A stretch of 64,000 bases of DNA, taken from Desulfogranum japonicum DSM 18378. Lineage in GTDB: Bacteria; Desulfobacterota; Desulfobulbia; Desulfobulbales; Desulfobulbaceae. The position numbers and the translations under genes were made by a program. The stretch spans positions 20,672 through 84,671 of the forward strand of contig NZ_AUCV01000029.1 of NCBI RefSeq assembly GCF_000429945.1. The letters are read 5' to 3'. The notes beneath the pieces were generated by a model that saw nothing but the letters and a program-made list of their open reading frames with translations, ran no database searches and was not told the DNA's origin. Positions 25,604 to 33,757 of this stretch are shown one piece after another; position 1 is the stretch's first letter, and each line of letters opens with the position of its first letter.

Positions 25604-25802
25604 CTGTTCATAAATGGTCTTTTCAGAGTCTCGTCCCTCGTTTACCCGCCTAATTTTTACGCTATGCTCAAAATTTTATCCTCGAAGGCAAGCGAAGACT
25701 ACGATATCAACTATATGTCTATGGTGCAATTTATCGCATGCCTCGGAGTCTATGCTTACCTAAACTTGAGCAAAGAGCCTCATTTCTGGATAACTACCTG
25801 AC
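25604..25802 (+). repeat. Dispersed repeat family B, copy 2
   Basis: A copy of about 199 bp: left edge CTGTTCATAAATGGTCTTTT; interior ACGCTATGCTCAAAATTTTA and CGCATGCCTCGGAGTCTATG; right edge CCTCATTTCTGGATA. It shares interior and ends with 21256-21430. Confidence 0.8.
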
Positions 25803-25963
25803 GGCTGAATAATAACTACAGTTTTCATGTTTACTCCTTGGCCATGAGGAGTGTTACCCAATACGATACTCTGCAATTCCTTGATGTTCCCTTATTGACG
25901 AAGTTTGGAGCATCTAAGCAAATTCGAATAATTCACTTTGTGAAGAGCAGAAAGAAATAGGCA

Positions 25964-26806
25964 TTAGCGTAAAAAGTCATCTTTGTTGTATTCAGGATCG
26001 GGGTAGGTGTAAAATCCTTGCCCTGACTTTACGCCCAGTCTTCCTTGTTTTACGTATTGCTGAAAAAAAATGATCCCTGGTAGCCGTAACGGATTTTTTC
26101 TTGCACGAACCTTTGTTACTTCAAGGGCAGTATCCAAGCCAATGGCATCAAGCATACCAAAGGGACCGATCTGCATTCCAGTATTGCCCATCCAGGCTCT
26201 GTCAATATCTTCTGCATCTGCCACCCCCCTGATAACCAGTTCCACAGACTTGTCCATGATTGCATTAAGGATATTGTTATACACATAGGCACTGTGTTCC
26301 TTGCGAAGGACAAGGGGGATAAGCCCTATTTCCCGGGTAAAGTCAGACAACAGGAGAGGGATCTCATGGTCTGTTTGTTTGTGGGGCATGATATCAACAA
26401 TATTGGCTCCATTCATGGGCGCATGAAAATGGTAGGCGCAGAACCTGTGCCGCAGTCGCATTTTTCTGCTCAATTTTGACGGCAGCAGGTCAGAGGTGTT
26501 GGAGCAGATAACCATACGTTCGTTATCGAAATAATCTTCAATCCAGGCCAGAACGGCCTGCTTAATTTTCATGTTTTCTGTGACAGATTCAATGATCAGA
26601 TCCGGATTTTTTGAAAGCGCTTGCGTGTCATCACAATAGCGAACTGAATTTCTGCCGCAATACTGCTCAATGGCTTTCCGGGCTATACGTAATTGCTCTT
26701 TGGAGGTGTCATACACTTCAACATGGATCCCATGCCTTGCTATCTGTCCAGCGATCTGGATCCCCATGGTTCCTGCGCCAATAATCAATATGTTATTGAA
26801 AGTCAT
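25964..26806 (-). CDS. 3-hydroxyacyl-CoA dehydrogenase family protein
   Basis: An NAD-dependent dehydrogenase of 280 aa. The N-terminal Rossmann motif is ILIIGAGTMGIQIAGQIARHG, followed by VEVYDTS. A catalytic-region motif is AYHFHAPMNGANIVDIMPHK with the conserved His, and the C-terminal domain contains GPFGMLDAIGLD and GRLGVKSGQGFYTY. This is the single-domain form used in butanoate or fatty acid beta-oxidation-type pathways. No thiolase or crotonase gene is adjacent. The TetR gene (26882-27460) lies just upstream on the same strand and is a likely regulator. Confidence 0.9.
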   Translation of the reverse strand: MTFNNILIIGAGTMGIQIAGQIARHGIHVEVYDTSKEQLRIARKAIEQYCGRNSVRYCDDTQALSKNPDLIIESVTENMKIKQAVLAWIEDYFDNERMVICSNTSDLLPSKLSRKMRLRHRFCAYHFHAPMNGANIVDIMPHKQTDHEIPLLLSDFTREIGLIPLVLRKEHSAYVYNNILNAIMDKSVELVIRGVADAEDIDRAWMGNTGMQIGPFGMLDAIGLDTALEVTKVRARKNPLRLPGIIFFQQYVKQGRLGVKSGQGFYTYPDPEYNKDDFLR

Positions 26807-26843
26807 TTCTCATCTTTGTTTGTAGAAGTTTATGAAAAGATTC

Positions 26844-26867
26844 GTAACTGATCACAGCACAGGTTAC
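26844..26867 (+). repeat. Family A solo remnant
   Basis: GTAACTGATCACAGCACAGGTTAC is a near-palindromic 24-mer made of the two family A edges with no core. It lies between the TetR gene and the dehydrogenase gene. Confidence 0.4.
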
Positions 26868-26881
26868 GTAATCCCTTACTT

Positions 26882-27460
26882 TCACCTGTGATCCTTTGCG
26901 AAGATTCCATACAAAAACTGGTGTACTGTTCGATCAATCAGGCTTTGGTTTAATTCAACGTAGCCGTTAAGAGATATGCCGATATAGGTATTGGTCATGC
27001 CGAGAAAAGTTGCGGCATATGTCTGATGTTGTTCTTTCATGCTTTGGTTTTGCTCTGCAGCATCGATAAATAGTTTCTCCAATAGCTCCTGCTGTCTGAG
27101 ACTAAACCCCAATGCCACCTTAAATGCCTCACTGTGTACAGGGGCAAACCACATGGAAAGCTGCAAGCGGTAAAAAACAGGATTCTTTTTAGCAAAATGA
27201 AAATACGCAGAGACAACCCTGCTTAAGCTCTCCTGTAAATTGCCATTTTTTGCGGTCGCTTCTTCAAGAAGCTGAAACAGCTCACCAAATTTGTTTTCCA
27301 GCAAAGCGAGCAATAATCCCTTTTTACTACCGAAATAATGATACAGTGTGGGTTTGGTGACCTTGGCCGCGGCCACAATACTTTGCACGCCAACCGCGTC
27401 ATATCCGTGCAGGGCAAATAACTCCAAAGCTGAAGATAATATTTTGGCTTGATTATTCAT
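26882..27460 (-). CDS. TetR-family transcriptional regulator
   Basis: A 192-aa regulator with an N-terminal helix-turn-helix: LFALHGYDAVGVQSIVAAAK and TKPTLYHYFGSKKGLLLAL. The C-terminal ligand-binding domain is all-helical and divergent. A 20-bp palindrome lies 36 bp upstream of the start, as expected for autoregulation. The downstream dehydrogenase suggests control of an acyl-CoA-linked gene, as in FadR/PaaR-type TetR proteins; this is inference. Confidence 0.9.
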   Translation of the reverse strand: MNNQAKILSSALELFALHGYDAVGVQSIVAAAKVTKPTLYHYFGSKKGLLLALLENKFGELFQLLEEATAKNGNLQESLSRVVSAYFHFAKKNPVFYRLQLSMWFAPVHSEAFKVALGFSLRQQELLEKLFIDAAEQNQSMKEQHQTYAATFLGMTNTYIGISLNGYVELNQSLIDRTVHQFLYGIFAKDHR

Positions 27461-27495
27461 TTTTCCACATCGTGTTTGAGATCAATTTTTAAAAG

Positions 27496-27515
27496 TATAC
27501 TGACCGGTAGGTATA
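27496..27515. promoter_or_regulatory. Probable TetR operator
   Basis: TATACTGACCGGTAGGTATA is an imperfect 20-bp palindrome centred on CC|GG, with half-sites TATACTGACC and TATACCTACC. It is 36 bp upstream of the TetR ATG. The A-C-C-G-G-T centre is a common operator core for this family. Confidence 0.65.
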
Positions 27516-27945
27516 GTGTCAATGTATTTTTATTCCGTCGATGAATTACAAATCTTGTAATTACCACCAATCCTCAGTATGGGATAACGGACATTGAGGG
27601 ATAGGAGTGTTAAGTCGTATTAACCGGCACCTGGTCTTTTTCTCTATTTTTAATCAAACCGTCTGTATAGACCGGGTTGGAGCATATACACGTGTTATAG
27701 AGTAAATGATGAGCGGGTAACGGTTGCCGACATAACAAAGGTTGTGCAGTTGTGAGAGAGGGGCTCTCTTCCAAGCTCATTGTAATACGCAAGGCTTGGG
27801 ATCAGGTAGCTGCTGATGTTCGCAACCAGTCAATAGCGGTAAATCAGTGATCAGTTCAAGATTGCTGTGATTATTTTGGTGCGTTTGCAGGCTCTGCAGT
27901 GATGGGTATTCTGCGATTTACACCAGTTTACCTTAATCGGACGTC
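27516..27945. other. Gap with no supported gene
   Basis: About 430 bp between the TetR operator and the 27946 gene. Short frames exist but none has a ribosome site or protein-like composition. No complete family A-F repeat was recognised here. Confidence 0.5.
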
Positions 27946-28797
27946 CTACACGTTATAGCCGTATTTAGCAAGGATATCACCTACAGCATCGCTGTTGATA
28001 AAGCCCTTGTGTACTTCGCTGATAATAGTTTGAACAGCACTCTCAGCACTGTTCATCTCTCCATAGCGTGCATCGTCGGGTGTAAGCATGATATAGCTGT
28101 GATCGGTGTGGCTATAAACAAGCTTCACATCGTTCCCGTACGATTCTTTTAACTGTCGCTCGACGTCGACAACTGCCATGTATTCCTCTGTTTTCCTGCG
28201 ATAGTAGTCGTCGTCAGATCCTTCAGTTGTCGGCCTGGACAGAGTGTCTTCAGTCCATTGCCCTGCAGGTGTGAAGAGATCTATATCCATGTATGAGGAT
28301 GTGGCTCCGGCGGGCAGAGGACCAAGAGCTATGGATTCAATGACCGTCATGCCCGGAGCGTTCTGTACACTCCCTGGGTCATCGCCGGATACCTTTGCCC
28401 CTGGTTCATATGTCTGGGCAAAGGCGGCTAGCTGTGAAAAAATGCTCTGGCTTTCGGTTGCGGAAACGGTCTCCAGAAGTGATATACCTTCCCGACGGTC
28501 CAAACTGTGTCCAGTTGTAATAACGGTTATGCCATCGATAAGAACGCTTGTTGGTTCTTGTTCTGCCTGGGTCATAACTGTATTTGCTTCTGCATCCACT
28601 CCTTCCACATCATTCTGAATGCTGGAGGCATCACTGTTAACTGAGGGCGTGCTGTCTTTTGACGGGGCCATCTTTTGTTGTTCAATCACTGTTTTTTGCA
28701 AGATAGTGCCAAAATTTTCAATCGGTTCAGCTTTTTTCCTGGTAGGGGATGAAGCTGAAAATAGACCGGCAGTGGCACTTGTTGTGGAAATCGTCAT
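27946..28797 (-). CDS. Hypothetical soluble protein, 283 aa
   Basis: The first about 90 residues are Ser/Thr/Ala/Glu-rich and look disordered, starting MTISTTSATAGLFSASSP. The C-terminal 100 residues look folded, with KTEEYMAVVDVERQLKESYG, IMLTPDDARYGEMN and GFINSDAVGDILAKYGYNV. No signal peptide or membrane helix. A ribosome site (AGGGGTATT) precedes the ATG. The build (disordered N-terminus, small acidic C-terminal domain) resembles the three unknown proteins at 22139-24065, but I see no clear shared motif. Function unknown. Confidence 0.6.
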   Translation of the reverse strand: MTISTTSATAGLFSASSPTRKKAEPIENFGTILQKTVIEQQKMAPSKDSTPSVNSDASSIQNDVEGVDAEANTVMTQAEQEPTSVLIDGITVITTGHSLDRREGISLLETVSATESQSIFSQLAAFAQTYEPGAKVSGDDPGSVQNAPGMTVIESIALGPLPAGATSSYMDIDLFTPAGQWTEDTLSRPTTEGSDDDYYRRKTEEYMAVVDVERQLKESYGNDVKLVYSHTDHSYIMLTPDDARYGEMNSAESAVQTIISEVHKGFINSDAVGDILAKYGYNV

Positions 28798-29135
28798 GAC
28801 AATACCCCTTAATTATTAGCAATGATGTAAAGTGTTGCAGGGTCAGGGTAAAAGGGAACATACGCGGAAAAAGTTTCTCCGGCACTTTTTTGATAGTGCA
28901 GACAGCGCTGACCTGTTGGGCTTATCGGCTACGAAATAAAATTCTTTATGGAGGGGAACAATTTAGAGGTGTGAGGAGCATCAGGATATTAGGTTGGATA
29001 GCCAAAAGAAAATAAAGGTCTATTACATAAACCTGTTGTCTAAGCTATGCCAGGTACTGTAAGGTACAGCGTATTAAGGGGGAAGGGTGTATAAAAGCTG
29101 TAGTGTCAGCGCTATGTTTATGGGAATACAACCTT

Positions 29136-29645
29136 ATGACCGCCTTTTTTGCTTCACAACTTTTGGTCGGCCTGGCTATCTGCACGGATTTGCTGTCCTT
29201 TCAATTCAAAGAGCGTGAACGGGTTCTTTTTTGCCTGGTCATTTCCTGTGTCCTGGTCTCTTTTCACTTCATGCTACTGGGACATTGGACGGCAGCGTGC
29301 CTGGGATTGCTCGGGTGTGTGCGTTTTACAGTATGCTGTTTCACCACTTCCACCCGTTTCATGTTGCTTTTTCTTGTTGTTTCCTTGGGCATAAGTCTCC
29401 TGACATGGGCAGGGACGTTGAGTTTATTGAGCACTGCCGCTGTGGCCTGCAATACTATAGGTGCGTTTTGTGGGAATGACCGCCGCTTACGCGAAGTGAT
29501 GTTTGCCGGTACCTTGCTGTGGTTGATACATAATTGTCTGGCTGGATCTCCGACAGCCGTATTACTTGAAACAATTTTTATAAGCAGCAATATCATTGGT
29601 TACTATCGTTATTATTTGCGTAAACCAGAGTATACCATTGCGTAG
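29136..29645 (+). CDS. YgjV-family inner membrane protein
   Basis: About 169 aa, almost entirely hydrophobic with five or six helices. The N-terminal LLSFQFKERERVLFCLVISC, then FHFMLLGHWTAACLG, follow the YgjV pattern (helix, FQ-x-K-x-R, helix with H-F-x-L-L-G). Function of the family is unknown. The ATG at 29136 is chosen over the GTG at 29103; both have weak ribosome sites. Bases 28798-29135 hold only promoter-like AT-rich sequence. Confidence 0.7.
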   Translation: MTAFFASQLLVGLAICTDLLSFQFKERERVLFCLVISCVLVSFHFMLLGHWTAACLGLLGCVRFTVCCFTTSTRFMLLFLVVSLGISLLTWAGTLSLLSTAAVACNTIGAFCGNDRRLREVMFAGTLLWLIHNCLAGSPTAVLLETIFISSNIIGYYRYYLRKPEYTIA

Positions 29646-29743
29646 TTTATACACTCTCTGCTGTTATCGAGGCGCAGGCATGCGGCAGTTGGTATCTTAG
29701 CGGTAACCATGCAAAATCTATCTGAAAATCTTGAGAGGGAAAT

Positions 29744-29977
29744 ATGCTGCATGATGCGCTTTTGGAGCGATTGGATATTGAATTTTATACCAATCTCAAA
29801 GAGCTTTTTATCGTTGCAGTGGGTGTAGAGCAAGTACCGAAAGATTCACTCGTTGCCATAGAGAACCATGCTACGGCCAAGCATTGGTTTGATTCGTTGG
29901 ACATTGAAGCAAAACAACGGGTGATTGCGTATTTAACCTGCAAGAGCAGCTGTTCGACCCGGTTTTGTACGTTGTAA
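29744..29977 (+). CDS. Hypothetical small protein, 77 aa
   Basis: A short soluble protein with a good ribosome site (GAGAGGG 5 nt upstream). Recognisable stretch: FYTNLKELFIVAVGVEQVPK; Cys residues near the C-terminus (CKSSC, FCTL). It has no homology that I can name. It lies 98 bp after the YgjV-like gene on the same strand and could share its transcript. Confidence 0.5.
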   Translation: MLHDALLERLDIEFYTNLKELFIVAVGVEQVPKDSLVAIENHATAKHWFDSLDIEAKQRVIAYLTCKSSCSTRFCTL

Positions 29978-30191
29978 GTGTTAAAAGAGATTTTGTTAAA
30001 GGATTGCAACCCATCCATTCGTGTCTATAGTGTCTCTACTGAGATGTCTTTCTATATAGTGCTGACCGGAATCTAAAAACGGTATATCTCTGTTGTTCAT
30101 GTCGGCTATAACTGGCAGTTCTTCATGTTCAGGCGTTGGGATACCGCAGGTCGGTTTCTTATTCAGGGCTTCAATGAGACAGGAGGTGGCC

Positions 30192-30635
30192 ATGCCCGGA
30201 TGTAATGTATTCAATCAGGAACATCAGATGCTCCTGGTGCATTTTTACGGCATTGTAACAGCGGACGATCTCGAATTGCAGGCAGTATCTGTACTTTCAA
30301 ATCCAGACTTTACTCATTCCACACGAGAATTAATCAGTTTTGCAGATGTTGAGGGTTTTGCTCCGGATGTTGATATTGAACGATTAGCAGAAATCATTGC
30401 CCTGCATAAGAAACAGGTAGAAAAATATCCCGATATTCAAGTAGCCATTTTTGCCCCGGGAGGATTGGCGTTTAACTTGGCGATGCTTTATAAGCAGCAA
30501 TCGGAACGTCTTGGAAGCAAAGGGGAAATAAAGGTTTTCACAGAAAGAGCAGAGGCTGTAACTTGGCTTGGCGGAAGCCCTGCGGAGTGGAATCTCCTGC
30601 TCGACAGAATGGTGAACATCTGTACTTTTCGTTAG
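30192..30635 (+). CDS. Hypothetical protein, SpoIIAA/STAS-like fold suspected, 147 aa
   Basis: The ATG at 30192 has a strong ribosome site (AGGAGGTGGCC); the longer frame from 30093 does not. Sequence landmarks: LLVHFYGIVTADDLELQAVS, NPDFTHSTRELISFADVEGF and QVAIFAPGGLAFNLAMLY. Alternating strands and helices, with the G-x-V-T-x-x-D-L turn, fit the small STAS/SpoIIAA-like proteins common in sulfate reducers. The family assignment is tentative. The stop is followed by a family B repeat within 10 bp. Confidence 0.65.
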   Translation: MPGCNVFNQEHQMLLVHFYGIVTADDLELQAVSVLSNPDFTHSTRELISFADVEGFAPDVDIERLAEIIALHKKQVEKYPDIQVAIFAPGGLAFNLAMLYKQQSERLGSKGEIKVFTERAEAVTWLGGSPAEWNLLLDRMVNICTFR

Positions 30636-30644
30636 CATCTGTCC

Positions 30645-30790
30645 ATAAATGGTCCTCCCGGAGTCTTGTTCCTCGCTCCCGGAACGGTAGCTGTGTTACC
30701 TGCAAAATTATATCTTCGAAGGTAAACGTTGACTTGGTGTCAATTTTATGCCTGCGATACAATTTATCGCAGGCATGTATCACAATTCCA
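30645..30790 (+). repeat. Dispersed repeat family B, copy 4 (decayed right end)
   Basis: It begins TGTCCATAAATGGTCCTCCC, identical at the edge to other copies, and continues with GCAAAATTATATCTTCGAAG and ATACAATTTATCGCAGGCAT. The right inverted end is not recognisable. Confidence 0.6.
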
Positions 30791-30831
30791 GCCAATTGCT
30801 CTCTGGCAACGAGGCTTGCCGGGAGGTATAC

Positions 30832-31263
30832 CTATTTCATGATGAGATCTTTTGAGTTTATATTGTAATTAAGGAGATATGCTTTCTCATCTTGGATTCT
30901 AAACAGAAAGGATTCTTTAGCTTGCCCCTCTTGAAATGTTGTCTCTTGTGTTAAAGATACGTAGGTTTTCAGATTATGGGTGTTAACTTTCCACCCTACG
31001 TTTTTACTCTCTGTTTCTTCCCCAAGTTTTTGGCGGACAACCATCATAAAGTCGAGAAACTCTTTTCTTGGTGTTGATTTCTTAAAATCTTCATGTGCCT
31101 GATCATAAATCAGTTCAAAATTTGGCGAATTATAGTTCCTATAAAATTCAGCTAAAGCTTGTTCTGCTTTTGGTTTACCTTCAGAAAAATTTGAACAGGA
31201 AGATATAAAGAGGGAAAGTATCAGTATGATTGACGTTGATAAGAGTGTGGGTGTCAGTCTCAT
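30832..31263 (-). CDS. Putative lipoprotein, DUF4019/DUF3887-like
   Basis: A 143-aa protein with a lipoprotein signal: hydrophobic IILILSLFISSC, with the lipobox Cys at about residue 23. The mature part contains FYRNYNSPNFELIYDQAHED and STPRKEFLDFMMVVRQKLG, then a beta-rich end. The layout (helical lead, F-x-x-F-x-x-x-R-x-x-L-G, beta strands) is like DUF4019/DUF3887 outer-membrane-anchored proteins of unknown role. The ATG at 31263 has AAGGA 5 nt upstream and is preferred to the one at 31278. Confidence 0.65.
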   Translation of the reverse strand: MRLTPTLLSTSIILILSLFISSCSNFSEGKPKAEQALAEFYRNYNSPNFELIYDQAHEDFKKSTPRKEFLDFMMVVRQKLGEETESKNVGWKVNTHNLKTYVSLTQETTFQEGQAKESFLFRIQDEKAYLLNYNINSKDLIMK

Positions 31264-32195
31264 TTCATTCCTTGTCATTGGTCACGGGGTATAATAACAG
31301 TATTTTTCCATTTATCGTAACTGTTCAGGTGGGGTACGAATAAGCTTGAATAACTCCCATATTTGTAGCCAGTACCATTGCGTATCAGTATTCCTTTTGT
31401 AATTGTGCAGCTTTTCCTTTTTTTGCATTATTAAAAATCGGCAGACAAAATAAATATAATGATTCCAGAGTCTGCATTTCCTTCAACCCTCCCTAGGAGA
31501 TCCATCACAACAAAAAATGCCGATGAGATTAAGGCAAATACCGACTAAGAACATCAATATTCTTTCTACTGGCTCTCAGTTTTTGCCAGATTGTTTATCT
31601 TTCAATTTTCAGAATTTTTTTAAGCATAGTAAAATAAACGTTTTTCTCCCTCTTAAGAAAAAGTCGGTTATTTGTCACGATGAAAATTTTGGAAAGCTGG
31701 TGGTGTGTTGGCTGTATAATGTCGGTATCTCGTTGAAAATACGGGTAAAGTGGCCTGAATGCACTGTGCGGAGCAAAATAACTGTGGAAGCACCTGCACT
31801 GCGGTGGCAATAAATGTAGCATTTCCCTGTCTTCAATGTGTTCAGTCTCTTGCAACTCTGCAAACAATCATTTACAGTAGCTTCCGTTTCTTAGGAGCAC
31901 GTTTGAATGACTGATGGTCTATCTGCCCGTAGAGAGCCCGGTGTGAACTGAGTATGTCTGGTGTGCTGGTACATCTGGAACAGTTATCAAGGAATGTGAG
32001 AATTGCGGGCCATGTTTGATTATGGAGAAGTGTTCAAGCTTCTTGTGACTGGCAGCAAAACATTCTGTGCCGTGCGCCACATCAGTATTGAACTATTTGT
32101 AACCGTTGATGAAATGATTCAACGAATCATACTTATTGAGCATCCCCGGAGGGGAATGATATTCGGCTGCTTTCAGCCTGCACAGCATTATAGCC
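31264..32195. other. Long intergenic region with no supported gene
   Basis: About 930 bp. A family A-like edge (GTAACTGTTCAGG) occurs near 31318. Several short frames exist on both strands but lack ribosome sites and recognisable content. A small hairpin GGCTGctttCAGCC lies just upstream of purU (about 32166-32179). The region probably holds the purU promoter and decayed sequence. Confidence 0.5.
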
Positions 32196-33077
32196 ATGGA
32201 AAATAATGATACAGGCGTTAAGCCATCTTCTGCCATACTTCTCATTCACTGCAGTGACAGCAAAGGTATTATTGCTTCTGTAAGTGAGTTTATTTTTAAA
32301 AACAACGGGAATATCACCAATCTGGATCAACATGTCGATACGAGCCAAGGCGTTTTCTTTATGCGTATCGAATGGGATCTGGAAAATTTTATCATTCCGG
32401 ATGATAAAATAGGAGAATACTTCCAAGTCCTGATAGCCAGCAAATATAATATGCAGTGGAATCTGCATTTTTCTCATTATGTGCCGAAAATGGCATTGTT
32501 TGTGTCTAAATTACCCCACTGCTTTTATGACATCCTCGCCCGTTGGCAATCCAACGAAATTACAGTGGATATCCCACTGGTTATCAGCAACCATAAGGAT
32601 ATGCAACCGGTTGCCGAGCAGTTTGGTATTCCTTTTTATCATTTTGCCGTCAACGGTTCCAGTAAGAAGGAGATTGAGGAAGAGCAGCTTGCGCTTCTTG
32701 AGGAGTATGATGTTGATTTTATTGTTCTTGCCCGCTATATGCAGATACTGTCAGCAGATTTTGTGGGACATTTTAGAAATAAAATCATCAATATTCACCA
32801 TTCCTTCCTGCCAGCTTTCCCCGGCGCCAAGCCCTACCATTCAGCATTTGAACGTGGCGTAAAAGTTATCGGCGCAACCAGCCACTACGTTACAGCAGAT
32901 TTGGATGGAGGACCGATCATTGCCCAGGACGTCATACAGGTCAGTCATGCGGACTCTGTACATGATTTGGTGCGTAAAGGAAGGGATCTGGAAAAAGTGA
33001 TTCTGTCACGTGCCATTTATCATCATCTTAAACGACAGACTCTGGTCCATCAGAACAGGACCATTGTTTTTACCTGA
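32196..33077 (+). CDS. purU: Formyltetrahydrofolate deformylase
   Basis: PurU (293 aa) hydrolyses 10-formyl-tetrahydrofolate to formate and tetrahydrofolate, balancing one-carbon pools. An N-terminal ACT-like domain (about 10-90, ILLIHCSDSKGIIASVSEFI) precedes the formyltransferase domain. The latter shows VLARYMQILSADFV and NIHHSFLPAFPGAKPYH, with the catalytic Asn-His, and a late Asp in TADLDGGPIIAQ. Length and motif order are normal. No classical Shine-Dalgarno is seen at the ATG. It is followed at once by a family A element. Confidence 0.95.
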   Translation: MENNDTGVKPSSAILLIHCSDSKGIIASVSEFIFKNNGNITNLDQHVDTSQGVFFMRIEWDLENFIIPDDKIGEYFQVLIASKYNMQWNLHFSHYVPKMALFVSKLPHCFYDILARWQSNEITVDIPLVISNHKDMQPVAEQFGIPFYHFAVNGSSKKEIEEEQLALLEEYDVDFIVLARYMQILSADFVGHFRNKIINIHHSFLPAFPGAKPYHSAFERGVKVIGATSHYVTADLDGGPIIAQDVIQVSHADSVHDLVRKGRDLEKVILSRAIYHHLKRQTLVHQNRTIVFT

Positions 33078-33091
33078 CCGGGCTACTCTTT

Positions 33092-33213
33092 GTACCTGAT
33101 CACAGACTCCACGGAGTCTACACTTAGCTGCGTAAAATATGAAGTACCTGTAGTCAGTTACAGTGCTGAGGCATGTGAAATCAAGAAGAGACAGTCTCTG
33201 TGATGAGTCGCTA
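33092..33213 (+). repeat. Dispersed repeat family A, shortened copy
   Basis: GTACCTGATCACAG at the left, GAAGTACCTGTAGTCAGTTA in the middle, and TGATGAGTCGCTAC at the right match family A with an internal deletion or replacement (ACTCCACGGAGTCTACACTT, which resembles a family B motif). Its right edge supplies the stop codon of the 33211-33495 gene. Confidence 0.6.
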
Positions 33214-33495
33214 CTCTTGTGTCGAGAGTGTCTGCTCCTCAAAGGCGTGAAACTCAAGAGTTCCGTCGAAAAGTTGAAAACTTCCGAGGTAGTGGCCAGG
33301 GTCATCTGGTAGCTCCGTCCCTGTTGCGTACAGGGCCAGACTTTTGAGTTCTGTATCCTTTTCCGGGTCAACCAGTGCCCAGAGAACCGGCGTATCCTCT
33401 CCTTTCGCATCTACGCCAAGTATACGACTTCCTGTGGGGAGTTTAATGGTCTGGTGTTTGTTGGGCTGGAGGTGATATTTACGTATGGTTTTCAT
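33211..33495 (-). CDS. DUF7352-like small protein, 94 aa
   Basis: A small all-beta protein that starts MKTIRKYHLQPNKHQTIKLP and contains ILGVDAKGEDTPVLWALVDP and GSFQLFDGTLEFHAFEE. This pattern, often found as a stand-alone gene on phages and plasmids, is one I associate with DUF7352. Function unknown. The TAG stop (33213-33211) lies within the edge of a family A repeat, so the original C-terminus may have been different. Confidence 0.65.
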   Translation of the reverse strand: MKTIRKYHLQPNKHQTIKLPTGSRILGVDAKGEDTPVLWALVDPEKDTELKSLALYATGTELPDDPGHYLGSFQLFDGTLEFHAFEEQTLSTQE

Positions 33496-33757
33496 TGCGT
33501 ATTATGTACGTGGAGGTTCATGAATGGAATTCCGATATTCCTGTATACCAGAATCCTATTGAATATACAGAGGTTTTTTTGCGCACATTGCCTGGAGCAA
33601 TACGGTCTGACCAAAAAGTGCAGATCTCTTTGATTTGGCAGAAAAACCTTGTTGCGGATTTTGATATTTCTGGTATCAGTGCTGTTACTTGTATTCCGTA
33701 GGGAATCCCGAGAGAGCATCTACTCTGTATCTTTTTATTTACCCCATAGGATGGATT

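Noticed and set aside
31517..31813. 98-aa plus-strand frame and the 90-aa minus-strand frame over the same bases
   Set aside because: Neither has a ribosome site on a good start, and neither shows a recognisable motif; they look like chance frames in a decayed gap.
32100..32195. Riboswitch upstream of purU
   Set aside because: Only a small hairpin (GGCTG/CAGCC) is visible; no known tetrahydrofolate riboswitch core was recognised.
33504..33701. Plus-strand frame MYVEVHEWNSDIPVYQNPIE... divergent from the 33211-33495 gene
   Set aside because: The composition is protein-like, but no homology was recognised and the start region overlaps the divergent gene's leader; support is too weak.
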